From: an uncultured Eubacterium sp.
Lineage (GTDB): Bacteria > Bacillota > Clostridia > Lachnospirales > Lachnospiraceae
Length of the DNA: 26,383 bases
NCBI GenBank assembly: GCA_910584345.1
Contig: CAJTZX010000050.1
Span: forward strand, 1 to 26,383
Direction: 5' to 3'
The notes under the pieces were generated by a model, which saw only the letters and a program-made list of their open reading frames with translations, searched no databases and was not told where the DNA came from. This document shows positions 8,626 to 16,029 of this stretch, in pieces; the first letter of the stretch is position 1, and the number at the start of each line of letters is the position of its first letter. Position numbers and translations under genes: made by a program.

Positions 8626-9357
8626 ATGAAGGATCAATTCATCCGGGGGATTCAGATTAAATGGGAAAATATATCTCCATATAGTTATCTTAGAAGCATT
8701 CCGGCAGTACAAAACCTGCAGCATTTAGAATTTCATAAACCGATTACATTTTTAGTAGGAGAAAATGGGAGCGGAAAATCTACGATGTTGGAAGCGATTG
8801 CTATAGCAGAAGGTTTTAATCCTGAAGGAGGAACAAAAAATTACAGTTTTTCTACGTATGATTCTCATTCAGAACTTTATGAGGCAATTCGGATTATCAA
8901 AGGAGTCAGACATGCGGGATGGGGGTATTTTCTTCGGGCGGAGAGCTTTTATAATGTAGCGACAATGGAAGAAGAATATGCAAGGGGAACCGTACCGTCT
9001 GAACGGTTGCACCAAAAATCGCATGGAGAAAGTTTTCTTGCGGTTGCGCAGAAGCATTTTCGGCCGAACGGCCTTTATTTGTTGGATGAGCCGGAAGCAG
9101 CTTTGTCGCCTCAGAGACAATTGACGCTTTTAATGGAAATTGACCGATGTGTCAAAGAAGAATCTCAGTTTATGATTGTAACACATTCACCTATTTTGCT
9201 GGGGATGCCAAATGCAGAAATTTTGTCATTTGATGATGGGCAGATTCATCCATGTGATTATGAAGAGACTGATAGCTATCAGGTAACCGAAATGTTTATC
9301 AATCATCGAGCGCATTTGCTGAGACGATTGTTGGAAAATGAAACAGACACAATGTAA
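8626..9357 (+). CDS. Small AAA/ABC-type ATPase (SMC-like, single domain)
   Basis: A 243-residue soluble ATPase. Walker A is GENGSGKST (45-53), the ABC-like signature is SHGES (132-136), Walker B is YLLDEPE (151-157), and the switch histidine is His187 in THSP. The architecture is that of the predicted ATPases of the COG3910 type: an ABC-like head without coiled coil or transmembrane partner. The ATG at 8626 is preferred because GGGAGG lies 7 bases before it; an upstream in-frame ATG at 8599 has no ribosome site. It follows the PIN/NYN-like gene and is closed by a terminator, so the two form a bicistronic unit. The function is unknown; an RNA- or DNA-directed role with the nuclease is inference. 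Confidence 0.75.
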   Translation: MKDQFIRGIQIKWENISPYSYLRSIPAVQNLQHLEFHKPITFLVGENGSGKSTMLEAIAIAEGFNPEGGTKNYSFSTYDSHSELYEAIRIIKGVRHAGWGYFLRAESFYNVATMEEEYARGTVPSERLHQKSHGESFLAVAQKHFRPNGLYLLDEPEAALSPQRQLTLLMEIDRCVKEESQFMIVTHSPILLGMPNAEILSFDDGQIHPCDYEETDSYQVTEMFINHRAHLLRRLLENETDTM

Positions 9358-9413
9358 ACCAGTGAAGTTGGAAAAGGCGATATGTCATTTTTAACTTTGC
9401 TGGTTTTATTTTT
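9357..9413 (+). terminator. Terminator after the ATPase gene
   Basis: AACCAGTGAAGTT (9357-9369) pairs with AACTTTGCTGGTT (9393-9405) with two G-T wobbles, followed by TTATTTTT. It separates the nuclease/ATPase unit from the sugar-transport operon. Confidence 0.75.
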
Positions 9414-9503
9414 ACATTATTTGGCATTATATATGCATTTTTGTGAAAAAATCTTATTAATTGTTTGATATATACAACGAAAATCATAAAAATTTCAATG
9501 TTT

Positions 9504-9548
9504 ATAGAAAAATATTCTATGTTTTCCTTTGGAAATACTTGCTATACT
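9504..9548 (+). promoter_or_regulatory. mglB promoter region with inverted repeats
   Basis: TATACT (9543-9548) preceded by TG at 9540-9541 forms an extended -10; the -35 region is poor, as expected for an activator-dependent promoter. Directly upstream are two palindromes: ATAGAA-AAATA-TTCTAT (9504-9520) and TTTCC-TTT-GGAAA (9523-9535). Either could bind a regulator. The AraC-type response regulator encoded downstream is the obvious candidate activator, but this is inference. Confidence 0.5.
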
Positions 9549-9606
9549 GTTCAATATCAACAAGGGGTTACGCATAATGCGTGAATGTATGGAAAGGAGA
9601 AAAAAT

Positions 9607-10968
9607 ATGAAAAGAAAATTAGTTTCAATGACATTGGCAGTAATGATGGGCCTTTCATTTACTGCATGTGGATCAGGTGGAGATAACAAGTCTGCGACAG
9701 ATGGCGGGAATACAGCGACACAAGATAGTACAAGCGATACCGCTGATGATGGTGCTGCAGATGACGCTTCCAACGACAATGCTGCAAACGACGGTTCTTC
9801 AGCGGAAGTGGCAAATAAAGACAAACCACTCGTATGGTTTAACCGCCAGCCATCGAACAGTTCTACAGGTGAATTAGATATGGCGGCATTATCTTTTAAT
9901 GATAATACATATTATGTAGGATTTGATGCAAATCAAGGCGCTGAGCTGCAAGGAACCATGGTAAAAGATTATATTGAGGCAAATATCGATAAGATTGACC
10001 GTAATGGGGATGGTGTTATTGGTTATGTGCTTGCGATTGGTGATATTGGACATAATGATTCCATTGCACGTACAAGAGGTATTCGTAAAGCTCTAGGTAC
10101 AGGCGTTGAAAAAGATGGTGATATTAACAGTGATCCGGTAGGTACAAATACAGACGGATCTGCTACTGCAGTTCAGGATGGTTCTATAGAAGTTGGTGGC
10201 AAAAAATATGTCGTACGTGAGTTAGCTTCTCAGGAAATGAAAAACTCTGCAGGTGCAACCTGGGATGCAGCTACAGCGGGTAACGCGATTGGGACATGGT
10301 CTTCTTCATTCGGTGAAGAAATCGATGTTATAGCATCTAATAATGATGGTATGGGAATGTCTATGTTTAATGCATGGTCAAAGGATAATAATGTACCTAC
10401 CTTTGGCTACGATGCAAACAGTGATGCAGTAGCGGCAATTGCAGAAGGTTATGGCGGAACAATCAGCCAGCATGCGGATGTGCAGGCTTATCTGACGCTT
10501 CGTGTATTGCGTAACGCACTGGATGGTGTAGATATTGACACAGGTATCGGTACAGCGGATGAAGCAGGAAATGTATTGTCTGATGATGTATTTGTATATA
10601 ATGAAGAACAACGTTCTTACTATGCGTTGAATGTAGCTGTTACCTCTGAAAATTATCAGGATTTCACAGATTCTACAAAGATCTATGAACCGGTATCCAA
10701 ACAGCTTGATGAAACAAAGAGTCCTTCAAAGAAAGTATGGCTGAATATTTATAATGCTTCTGATAACTTCTTAAGTTCTACCTATCAGCCGCTGCTTCAG
10801 AATTATGATGATATTCTGAATCTGGAAGTTGATTATATTGGCGGTGATGGACAGACAGAGTCTAATATTACAAACCGTCTTGGAAATCCTGGCCAATATG
10901 ATGCATTTGCAATCAACATGGTAAAGACAGATAATGCAGCTTCTTATACAGCTTTACTGAATCAGTAA
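9607..10968 (+). CDS. mglB: Galactose-type ABC transporter binding lipoprotein, circularly permuted
   Basis: A 453-residue lipoprotein with lipobox SFTAC (Cys21) and an Asp/Ala/Thr/Ser-rich tether (about 22-72). The mature domain begins at LVWFN (75-79), which matches the VVFFN strand about 85-90 residues into a normal galactose-binding protein. It continues in the usual order: YYVGFDANQGAELQG, the calcium-type loop DRNGDG (131-136), GHNDSIAR (His149, Asp151, Arg155), TWDAAT (Trp219), SNND (244-247), FGYDA (Asp269). After a linker (about 350-375) comes KKVWLNIYNASDNF (Asp386, Phe388) and DAFAINMV, which is the first beta-alpha part of the standard fold, ending where LVWFN should follow. All sugar contacts of E. 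coli MglB have a counterpart except Asn256, here Gln288. An extra segment of roughly 35 residues lies around 165-210. The ATG at 9607 has AAGGAGA 6 bases before it. It feeds MglA/MglC. Confidence 0.9.
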   Translation: MKRKLVSMTLAVMMGLSFTACGSGGDNKSATDGGNTATQDSTSDTADDGAADDASNDNAANDGSSAEVANKDKPLVWFNRQPSNSSTGELDMAALSFNDNTYYVGFDANQGAELQGTMVKDYIEANIDKIDRNGDGVIGYVLAIGDIGHNDSIARTRGIRKALGTGVEKDGDINSDPVGTNTDGSATAVQDGSIEVGGKKYVVRELASQEMKNSAGATWDAATAGNAIGTWSSSFGEEIDVIASNNDGMGMSMFNAWSKDNNVPTFGYDANSDAVAAIAEGYGGTISQHADVQAYLTLRVLRNALDGVDIDTGIGTADEAGNVLSDDVFVYNEEQRSYYALNVAVTSENYQDFTDSTKIYEPVSKQLDETKSPSKKVWLNIYNASDNFLSSTYQPLLQNYDDILNLEVDYIGGDGQTESNITNRLGNPGQYDAFAINMVKTDNAASYTALLNQ

Positions 10969-11011
10969 TTTTGCGCAGTATTTATTCATTTTGAAATAAG
11001 GACAGACAGGC

Positions 11012-11045
11012 GATTAGGGAGAAGAAATTCTCCCTAATCTTTTAG
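11012..11045 (+). terminator. Hairpin between mglB and mglA, probable partial terminator
   Basis: GATTAGGGAGA pairs perfectly with TCTCCCTAATC over a 6-base loop, followed by TTTT. Since mglA and mglC lack another clear promoter, leaky termination here would give more binding protein than membrane components, a common arrangement in such operons. Confidence 0.75.
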
Positions 11046-11102
11046 AAAATAGGGTAACAGTTTTATAAGAGTGTTGCCAAGTACATATACGGGGGAAAGA
11101 GT

Positions 11103-12611
11103 ATGGCAGATAAGAAAGATCAGATCGTCTTATCGATACGCGGCATGAGCAAGTCCTTTGGCCGAAACCGGGTTTTGGACCACATTAATCTGGATGTGAA
11201 GCGCGGAACGGTTATGGGGCTAATGGGTGAAAATGGCGCCGGCAAATCAACCATGATGAAGTGTCTGTTCGGTACGTATCAGAAAGACGAAGGAATAATT
11301 TTCCTTGATGGGAAGGAAGTGAGTTTTTCCGGACCAAAGGATGCATTGGAAAACGGTATAGCAATGGTTCATCAGGAATTGAATCAATGTCTGGAAAGGA
11401 ATGTCATTGACAATCTGTTTCTTGGACGGTATCCGGTCAATTCGATGGGTGTGGTGGATGAAGGCAGAATGAAAAAAGAAGCTTCCGAGCTTTTTCGGAA
11501 ACTTGGCATGACCGTGAATTTAACACAGCCTATGCGTAATATGTCCGTATCACAAAGACAGATGTGTGAGATTGCCAAAGCAATTTCTTATAATTCAAAA
11601 GTAATAGTTCTGGATGAACCAACCTCTTCTTTGACGGTGCAGGAAGTAGAAAAGCTGTTTGAGATGATGCGGATGCTGAAAGAACAAGGAATTTCATTGA
11701 TTTATATTTCTCATAAAATGGATGAGATTTTTGAAATCTGTGATGAAATCTCTGTACTGCGCGATGGGAATCTGGTTATGACAAAGAGCAGCAAAGATAC
11801 AAACATGAATGAACTGATTGCTGCGATGGTTGGTCGCTCTCTGGAAAACCGGTTTCCTCCGGTAGATAATGAACCAAAAGATGTTATTTTATCGATTCAG
11901 CATTTGTCTACAAAGTTCGAACCGCATTTGCAGGATATTACGTTTGATGTAAAAGAGGGAGAGATTTTTGGGCTGTATGGTCTGGTGGGCGCTGGCAGGA
12001 CAGAATTGTTGGAAACAATTTTTGGTGTTCGAACAAGAGCGGCAGGCCGAGTATATTTTAATCATCGTTTGATGAACTTCACCAGTGCCAGAGAAGCAAT
12101 GGATCATGGATTTGCAATGATTACAGAAGAACGTAAGGCAAATGGTCTGTTTTTGAAGGGGGACCTTACGTTTAATACGACAATTGCAAATCTGGATCAG
12201 TATAAATCGGGCATTGCACTTTCAGATTCTAAAATGGTTAAGGCAACAGCAAAAGAGATCAAAATCATGCATACAAAATGTATGGGGCCGGAAGATATGA
12301 TCTCAAGTCTTTCTGGCGGTAACCAGCAAAAGGTCATTATGGGGAAATGGCTGGAGCGGAGTCCGCAAATATTTATGATGGATGAACCGACCAGAGGAAT
12401 TGATGTCGGTGCGAAGTATGAGATTTATGAGCTGATTATCAATATGGCCAAACAAGGAAAGACCATTATTGTTGTTTCTTCTGAAATGCCGGAAATACTT
12501 GGAATTACCAATCGTATCGGTGTAATGTCCAATGGACACCTTTCCGGAATTGTAAATACGAAAGAGACCGATCAGGAAGAGCTTTTAAGGCTTAGTGCAA
12601 AATACCTATAA
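11103..12611 (+). CDS. mglA: Galactose/methyl-galactoside ABC transporter ATPase, two nucleotide-binding domains
   Basis: A 502-residue cytoplasmic protein with two ABC domains in tandem, as in the MglA/RbsA/XylG family. Domain 1 has Walker A GENGAGKST (42-50), the degenerate signature MSVSQRQM and Walker B VIVLDEPTSS. Domain 2 has the degenerate Walker A GLVGAGRTE, the proper signature LSGGNQQ (403-409) and Walker B IFMMDEPTRGID. This division, one regular Walker A with weak signature and one weak Walker A with regular signature, is typical of the family. Length matches E. coli MglA. GGGGGAAAG lies before the ATG. It is followed after 19 bases by mglC. It powers sugar import. Confidence 0.92.
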   Translation: MADKKDQIVLSIRGMSKSFGRNRVLDHINLDVKRGTVMGLMGENGAGKSTMMKCLFGTYQKDEGIIFLDGKEVSFSGPKDALENGIAMVHQELNQCLERNVIDNLFLGRYPVNSMGVVDEGRMKKEASELFRKLGMTVNLTQPMRNMSVSQRQMCEIAKAISYNSKVIVLDEPTSSLTVQEVEKLFEMMRMLKEQGISLIYISHKMDEIFEICDEISVLRDGNLVMTKSSKDTNMNELIAAMVGRSLENRFPPVDNEPKDVILSIQHLSTKFEPHLQDITFDVKEGEIFGLYGLVGAGRTELLETIFGVRTRAAGRVYFNHRLMNFTSAREAMDHGFAMITEERKANGLFLKGDLTFNTTIANLDQYKSGIALSDSKMVKATAKEIKIMHTKCMGPEDMISSLSGGNQQKVIMGKWLERSPQIFMMDEPTRGIDVGAKYEIYELIINMAKQGKTIIVVSSEMPEILGITNRIGVMSNGHLSGIVNTKETDQEELLRLSAKYL

Positions 12612-12630
12612 AAGAGGGAGATGAAAGCAT

Positions 12631-14286
12631 ATGGCGAACGGAAACAGTATGATTCTAACAGCTGAACAGGAAATGGAGCTACGTCGACCAATTGAAGATT
12701 ATGTCGGCGTAATACAAGCAAAGATAGACAGTCTCAGAGCAGATGGGACAGACAGGGTTCTCTCTCTTCAAAATCATATAGACAGAGTAAAGAGAGATCG
12801 TTCCCTTACAAAGCAGGAGAAGGAAGCGCAAATTGTTGCTGACCAGGCAGAGCTGGAGAAGGCAAAAGCAGTAGAAGCACAAAATAAAGATGAAATATCA
12901 AATTTGATCTCTGATGCAGAAGCTTATCTTAAGGAACATTTTAATAAAGATTATTATCAGGCAGTAAAAGAGAGCTGTGGACGTGAAAAGGAAGCTGCAA
13001 AGGAGAAATATAATAATAGGGTTGCACAGCTTGGGCAAGAACATCAGACTGCAGTATCAAAATTATCAGATCATCAAGAAATTAAAGATGAAAAGTACGT
13101 TCATAAAAATCGTCTGTTTGATGCAAAGATGGAATTAGATAAAGATCTGCAGCAAATAAAAGACAGAAAACACGCAGCCTATACTTATAAATATCATTTG
13201 ATTGACTTGCTTCGTATGTCTAAATTTACATTCGCGGAAACTAGTGCACAAAAATGGGAAAATTATAAATATACGTTTAATCGAAGGACATTTTTGCTTC
13301 AAAATGGGTTATATATTGCAATTGTATTAATTTTTATTATGTTATGTATTATTACGCCAATTGTGAAAAAAACGCCGTTGCTTACCTATAATAATGTACT
13401 GAATATTTTGCAGCAGGCATCTCCGCGTATGTTTCTGGCACTTGGTGTTGCAGGTTTGATTCTTTTGACAGGTACCGATCTTTCTATTGGACGTATGGTT
13501 GGTATGGGGATGACGACAGCAACGATTATTATGCATCAGGGAGTCAATACAGGTTTTGTTTTTGGTCATGCATTTGACTTTACAGCACTGCCGGTTGGAG
13601 TAAGAGTCATATTAGCGCTTGTAGTGTGTGTGCTTTTATGCACATTTTTTACGGCAATTGCAGGATTTTTTACAGCAAAGTTTAAAATGCATCCATTTAT
13701 CTCAACAATGGCAAATATGCTTGTAATTTTTGGTCTGATTACCTATGCAACCAAAGGGGTATCGTTTGGTGCGATTGAACCATCCATACCGGCGATGATT
13801 ATTCCAAAGATTAATGGATTTCCAACAATCATATTATGGGCAGCTGCAGCCATTGTAATTGTATGGTTTATTTGGAATAAGACGACGTTTGGTAAAAATC
13901 TGTATGCAGTCGGCGGTAATCCGGAAGCGGCATCAGTTTCTGGTATTTCCGTATTCCGTGTTACGGTAGGCGCATTTGTTTTGGCTGGTATCCTTTATGG
14001 ATTTGGTTCTTGGCTGGAATGTGCAAGAATGTTTGGATCCGGTTCTGCAGCTTATGGTCAGGGCTGGGAAATGGACGCCATTGCAGCTTGCGTAGTTGGA
14101 GGCGTATCGTTTACCGGTGGTATTGGAAAAATTTCAGGTGTAGTAGTCGGCGTATTTATCTTTACGGCGCTTACATATTCACTCACGATTCTTGGAATTG
14201 ATACGAACTTGCAGTTTGTATTTTCAGGTATTATTATTCTCGTAGCAGTAACGCTTGACTGTTTGAAATATGTACAGAAAAAATAG
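12631..14286 (+). CDS. mglC: Galactose-type ABC transporter permease with long coiled-coil N-terminus
   Basis: A 551-residue protein, against about 336 in E. coli MglC. Residues about 223-551 are a standard BPD_transp_2 permease: first TM around 225-245 (LYIAIVLIFIMLCIITPI), then QQASPRMFLALGVAGLILL, the hallmark LLTGTDLSIGRMVG, further TM segments, and the late loop CVVGGVSFTGGIG. Residues 1 to about 215 are extra: highly charged, Lys/Glu/Gln-rich helices (EKEAQIVADQAELEKAKAVE; REKEAAKEKYNNRV; LDKDLQQIKDRKHAAY) with no transmembrane segment, predicted to be a cytoplasmic coiled coil. No known domain is recognised there. No frameshift or internal start with a good ribosome site suggests two genes. 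GAGGGAG precedes the ATG. A terminator follows directly, ending the mglBAC operon. Confidence 0.9.
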   Translation: MANGNSMILTAEQEMELRRPIEDYVGVIQAKIDSLRADGTDRVLSLQNHIDRVKRDRSLTKQEKEAQIVADQAELEKAKAVEAQNKDEISNLISDAEAYLKEHFNKDYYQAVKESCGREKEAAKEKYNNRVAQLGQEHQTAVSKLSDHQEIKDEKYVHKNRLFDAKMELDKDLQQIKDRKHAAYTYKYHLIDLLRMSKFTFAETSAQKWENYKYTFNRRTFLLQNGLYIAIVLIFIMLCIITPIVKKTPLLTYNNVLNILQQASPRMFLALGVAGLILLTGTDLSIGRMVGMGMTTATIIMHQGVNTGFVFGHAFDFTALPVGVRVILALVVCVLLCTFFTAIAGFFTAKFKMHPFISTMANMLVIFGLITYATKGVSFGAIEPSIPAMIIPKINGFPTIILWAAAAIVIVWFIWNKTTFGKNLYAVGGNPEAASVSGISVFRVTVGAFVLAGILYGFGSWLECARMFGSGSAAYGQGWEMDAIAACVVGGVSFTGGIGKISGVVVGVFIFTALTYSLTILGIDTNLQFVFSGIIILVAVTLDCLKYVQKK

Positions 14287-14293
14287 AAGGAAG

Positions 14294-14321
14294 AGAGCCA
14301 GGATTTTCTGGCTCTTTTTTT
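14294..14321 (+). terminator. Terminator of the mglBAC operon
   Basis: AGAGCCAG and CTGGCTCT form an 8-bp stem with a 7-base loop and are followed by six or more T. It begins 8 bases past the mglC stop. Confidence 0.9.
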
Positions 14322-14351
14322 ATGTTTACTGTTTTGCATAGATCCGTATTA

Positions 14352-14380
14352 TTTACAATTGCCTGCGTGTTTGCTATAAT
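14352..14380 (+). promoter_or_regulatory. Strong promoter of the two-component regulatory operon
   Basis: TTTACA (14352-14357), 17 bp, TATAAT (14375-14380) with TG at 14372-14373: one mismatch in the -35, a perfect -10 and an extended -10. The predicted transcript would start near 14387, about 30 bases before the response regulator start. Confidence 0.85.
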
Positions 14381-14418
14381 ATTTGCTGTAATAATGGTGT
14401 TTGATGGAGATAAAAGGT

Positions 14419-16029
14419 ATGGATAAATATACAATTCTTCTCGTAGATGATGAAGAAGAAGTGATACAGGCAATTATGAAGAAGATAGATTGGAACAGTC
14501 TCGGTTTTTCTGTGATCGGATATGCCTGTAATGGGGTAAAGGCGTTTGAGATGGTAGAAGAATTTCAGCCGGATGTAATTATGACGGATATTAAAATGCC
14601 ATATATGGATGGGTTGGAGTTATCCAATCGTGTGAAAGCTGAGTTTCCAGCTGCCAAAATTCTTTTTTTTACCGGATTTGATGAATTTGAGTATGCAAAA
14701 GAGGCTGTACATTTGGAGGCAGAGGAGTACATTTTAAAACCGATTAATTCTGCAGAATTAACAAATATATTTACACAGCTGAAACGAAAACTCGATCAGG
14801 AAATTAATGAGAAACGAAATGTGGAAATATTGCAGAAATATTATATGGAATCTTTGCCTTTAATACAAGCTGATTTTTATGCAGCGTTGATAGAAGGACG
14901 CATTTTAAAAGATGAAATACCAAAGTATCTGTCTGATTATCAGCTCTCGTTTCCAGGACCTTTTTTTAGCTGTCTTGTGATTCATACTTCATCCTGTCAG
15001 GTACCTGACCATATGAACCTTTTGCTATTGTCAACATCTGTGCAGAAGCAGGCGAATGAGCATCTGGCAGGAAAATGGCAGGCAAAATGTTTTTCTTATT
15101 TGGGAAATACGATTTTAATTGCACAGCTGCAGAACGAAACACAAATCTCAGATTTGACAGATGATTGCGACAGATTTTGCAAATATGCCAGACGTATGAT
15201 CGGAGCTGTTGTAACGATTGGGATTGGACAAAGCTGCCAAAGTATTTTGGAGCTGTCACATTCTTATCAAAGTGCAAGGGAAGCGGTGTCTTATCGAGTG
15301 ATTTACGGATCTTCCAGAGCGATTAATATGAAAGAGATGGCGCCTCAAAAAATATCCGGTTCTGGATCGACGAATGATGCAGAATTATCCGGTCTGTTGA
15401 AAATGGTTCGTTTTGGTTCGGAAGAAGAGGTTGCTGAAGCAGCTGATAGATACTTGAGTCATGCATCTTTTTCAAATAAATCATTGCAGCAATATCATAT
15501 TGATATGATGGAACTCGTGAGTGCATTATACCGATTTTCAGCGAATCACGATATTTTAACAGATGATTTTTCTGGAGATATACGAATGTTGTACAGCAAA
15601 CTGCTGGATATGGATCCAGATGCATTACGCGAATGGCTAATTGAAAATTGTATTTTGTTTCGCAAAACAATGATTCGTGCACGCAACAGCTCAACCAAAT
15701 CATTTGTTTCCAAGGCGGAGGAGTATGTTCATAATAATTATATGGATGAACAATTGTCGTTAGTTTGCGTCTGTGAGGTTTTGGGCGTATCCAATTCTTA
15801 TTTTTCGACGATTTTTAAAAAAGAAACGGGAAGTTCCTTTATTAGTTATTTAACAGATTATCGAATGGACCAGGCAGCAAATTTATTGATTGAGACAGAT
15901 GAAAAAAGTTATCTGATAGCGAAAAAAGTAGGTTATACAGATCCGAATTATTTTAGCTATGTGTTTAAAAGGAAATTTGGAGTGTCACCTTCCAAGTACA
16001 GAACGGAGCATACAAATAGTGAGAACTAA
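14419..16029 (+). CDS. AraC-type response regulator (YesN-like)
   Basis: A 536-residue regulator. Residues 1-120 are a receiver domain: acidic cluster VDDEEEV, phospho-acceptor Asp57 in VIMTDIKMP, the Thr of FFTGFDEFEYA and Lys in ILKPI. The middle (about 130-420) is a long linker domain typical of YesN-type regulators. The last 100 residues carry two AraC helix-turn-helices (LSLVCVCEVLGVSNSYFSTIFKKETG and YLIAKKVGYTDPNYFSYVFKRKFGVSPSKYR). It is expected to bind DNA after phosphorylation by the kinase encoded next. The ATG at 14419 is chosen because GGAGA sits 8 bases upstream; starts at 14401 or 14404 lack a ribosome site. Its position beside mglBAC makes that operon the likely target. Confidence 0.92.
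   Translation: MDKYTILLVDDEEEVIQAIMKKIDWNSLGFSVIGYACNGVKAFEMVEEFQPDVIMTDIKMPYMDGLELSNRVKAEFPAAKILFFTGFDEFEYAKEAVHLEAEEYILKPINSAELTNIFTQLKRKLDQEINEKRNVEILQKYYMESLPLIQADFYAALIEGRILKDEIPKYLSDYQLSFPGPFFSCLVIHTSSCQVPDHMNLLLLSTSVQKQANEHLAGKWQAKCFSYLGNTILIAQLQNETQISDLTDDCDRFCKYARRMIGAVVTIGIGQSCQSILELSHSYQSAREAVSYRVIYGSSRAINMKEMAPQKISGSGSTNDAELSGLLKMVRFGSEEEVAEAADRYLSHASFSNKSLQQYHIDMMELVSALYRFSANHDILTDDFSGDIRMLYSKLLDMDPDALREWLIENCILFRKTMIRARNSSTKSFVSKAEEYVHNNYMDEQLSLVCVCEVLGVSNSYFSTIFKKETGSSFISYLTDYRMDQAANLLIETDEKSYLIAKKVGYTDPNYFSYVFKRKFGVSPSKYRTEHTNSEN

Noticed and set aside
10732..10968. C-terminal block of MglB as a fused duplicate of an N-lobe rather than a permutation
   Set aside because: The segment is absent from the N-terminal side: after the lipobox and tether the protein starts at LVWFN, so there is one copy of each fold element and not two.
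15959..16018. Earlier start of the histidine kinase inside the regulator gene
   Set aside because: The extra 20 residues are antisense-free shadow of the AraC domain region in another frame, with no ribosome site; GTG 16019 with GGAG is better.
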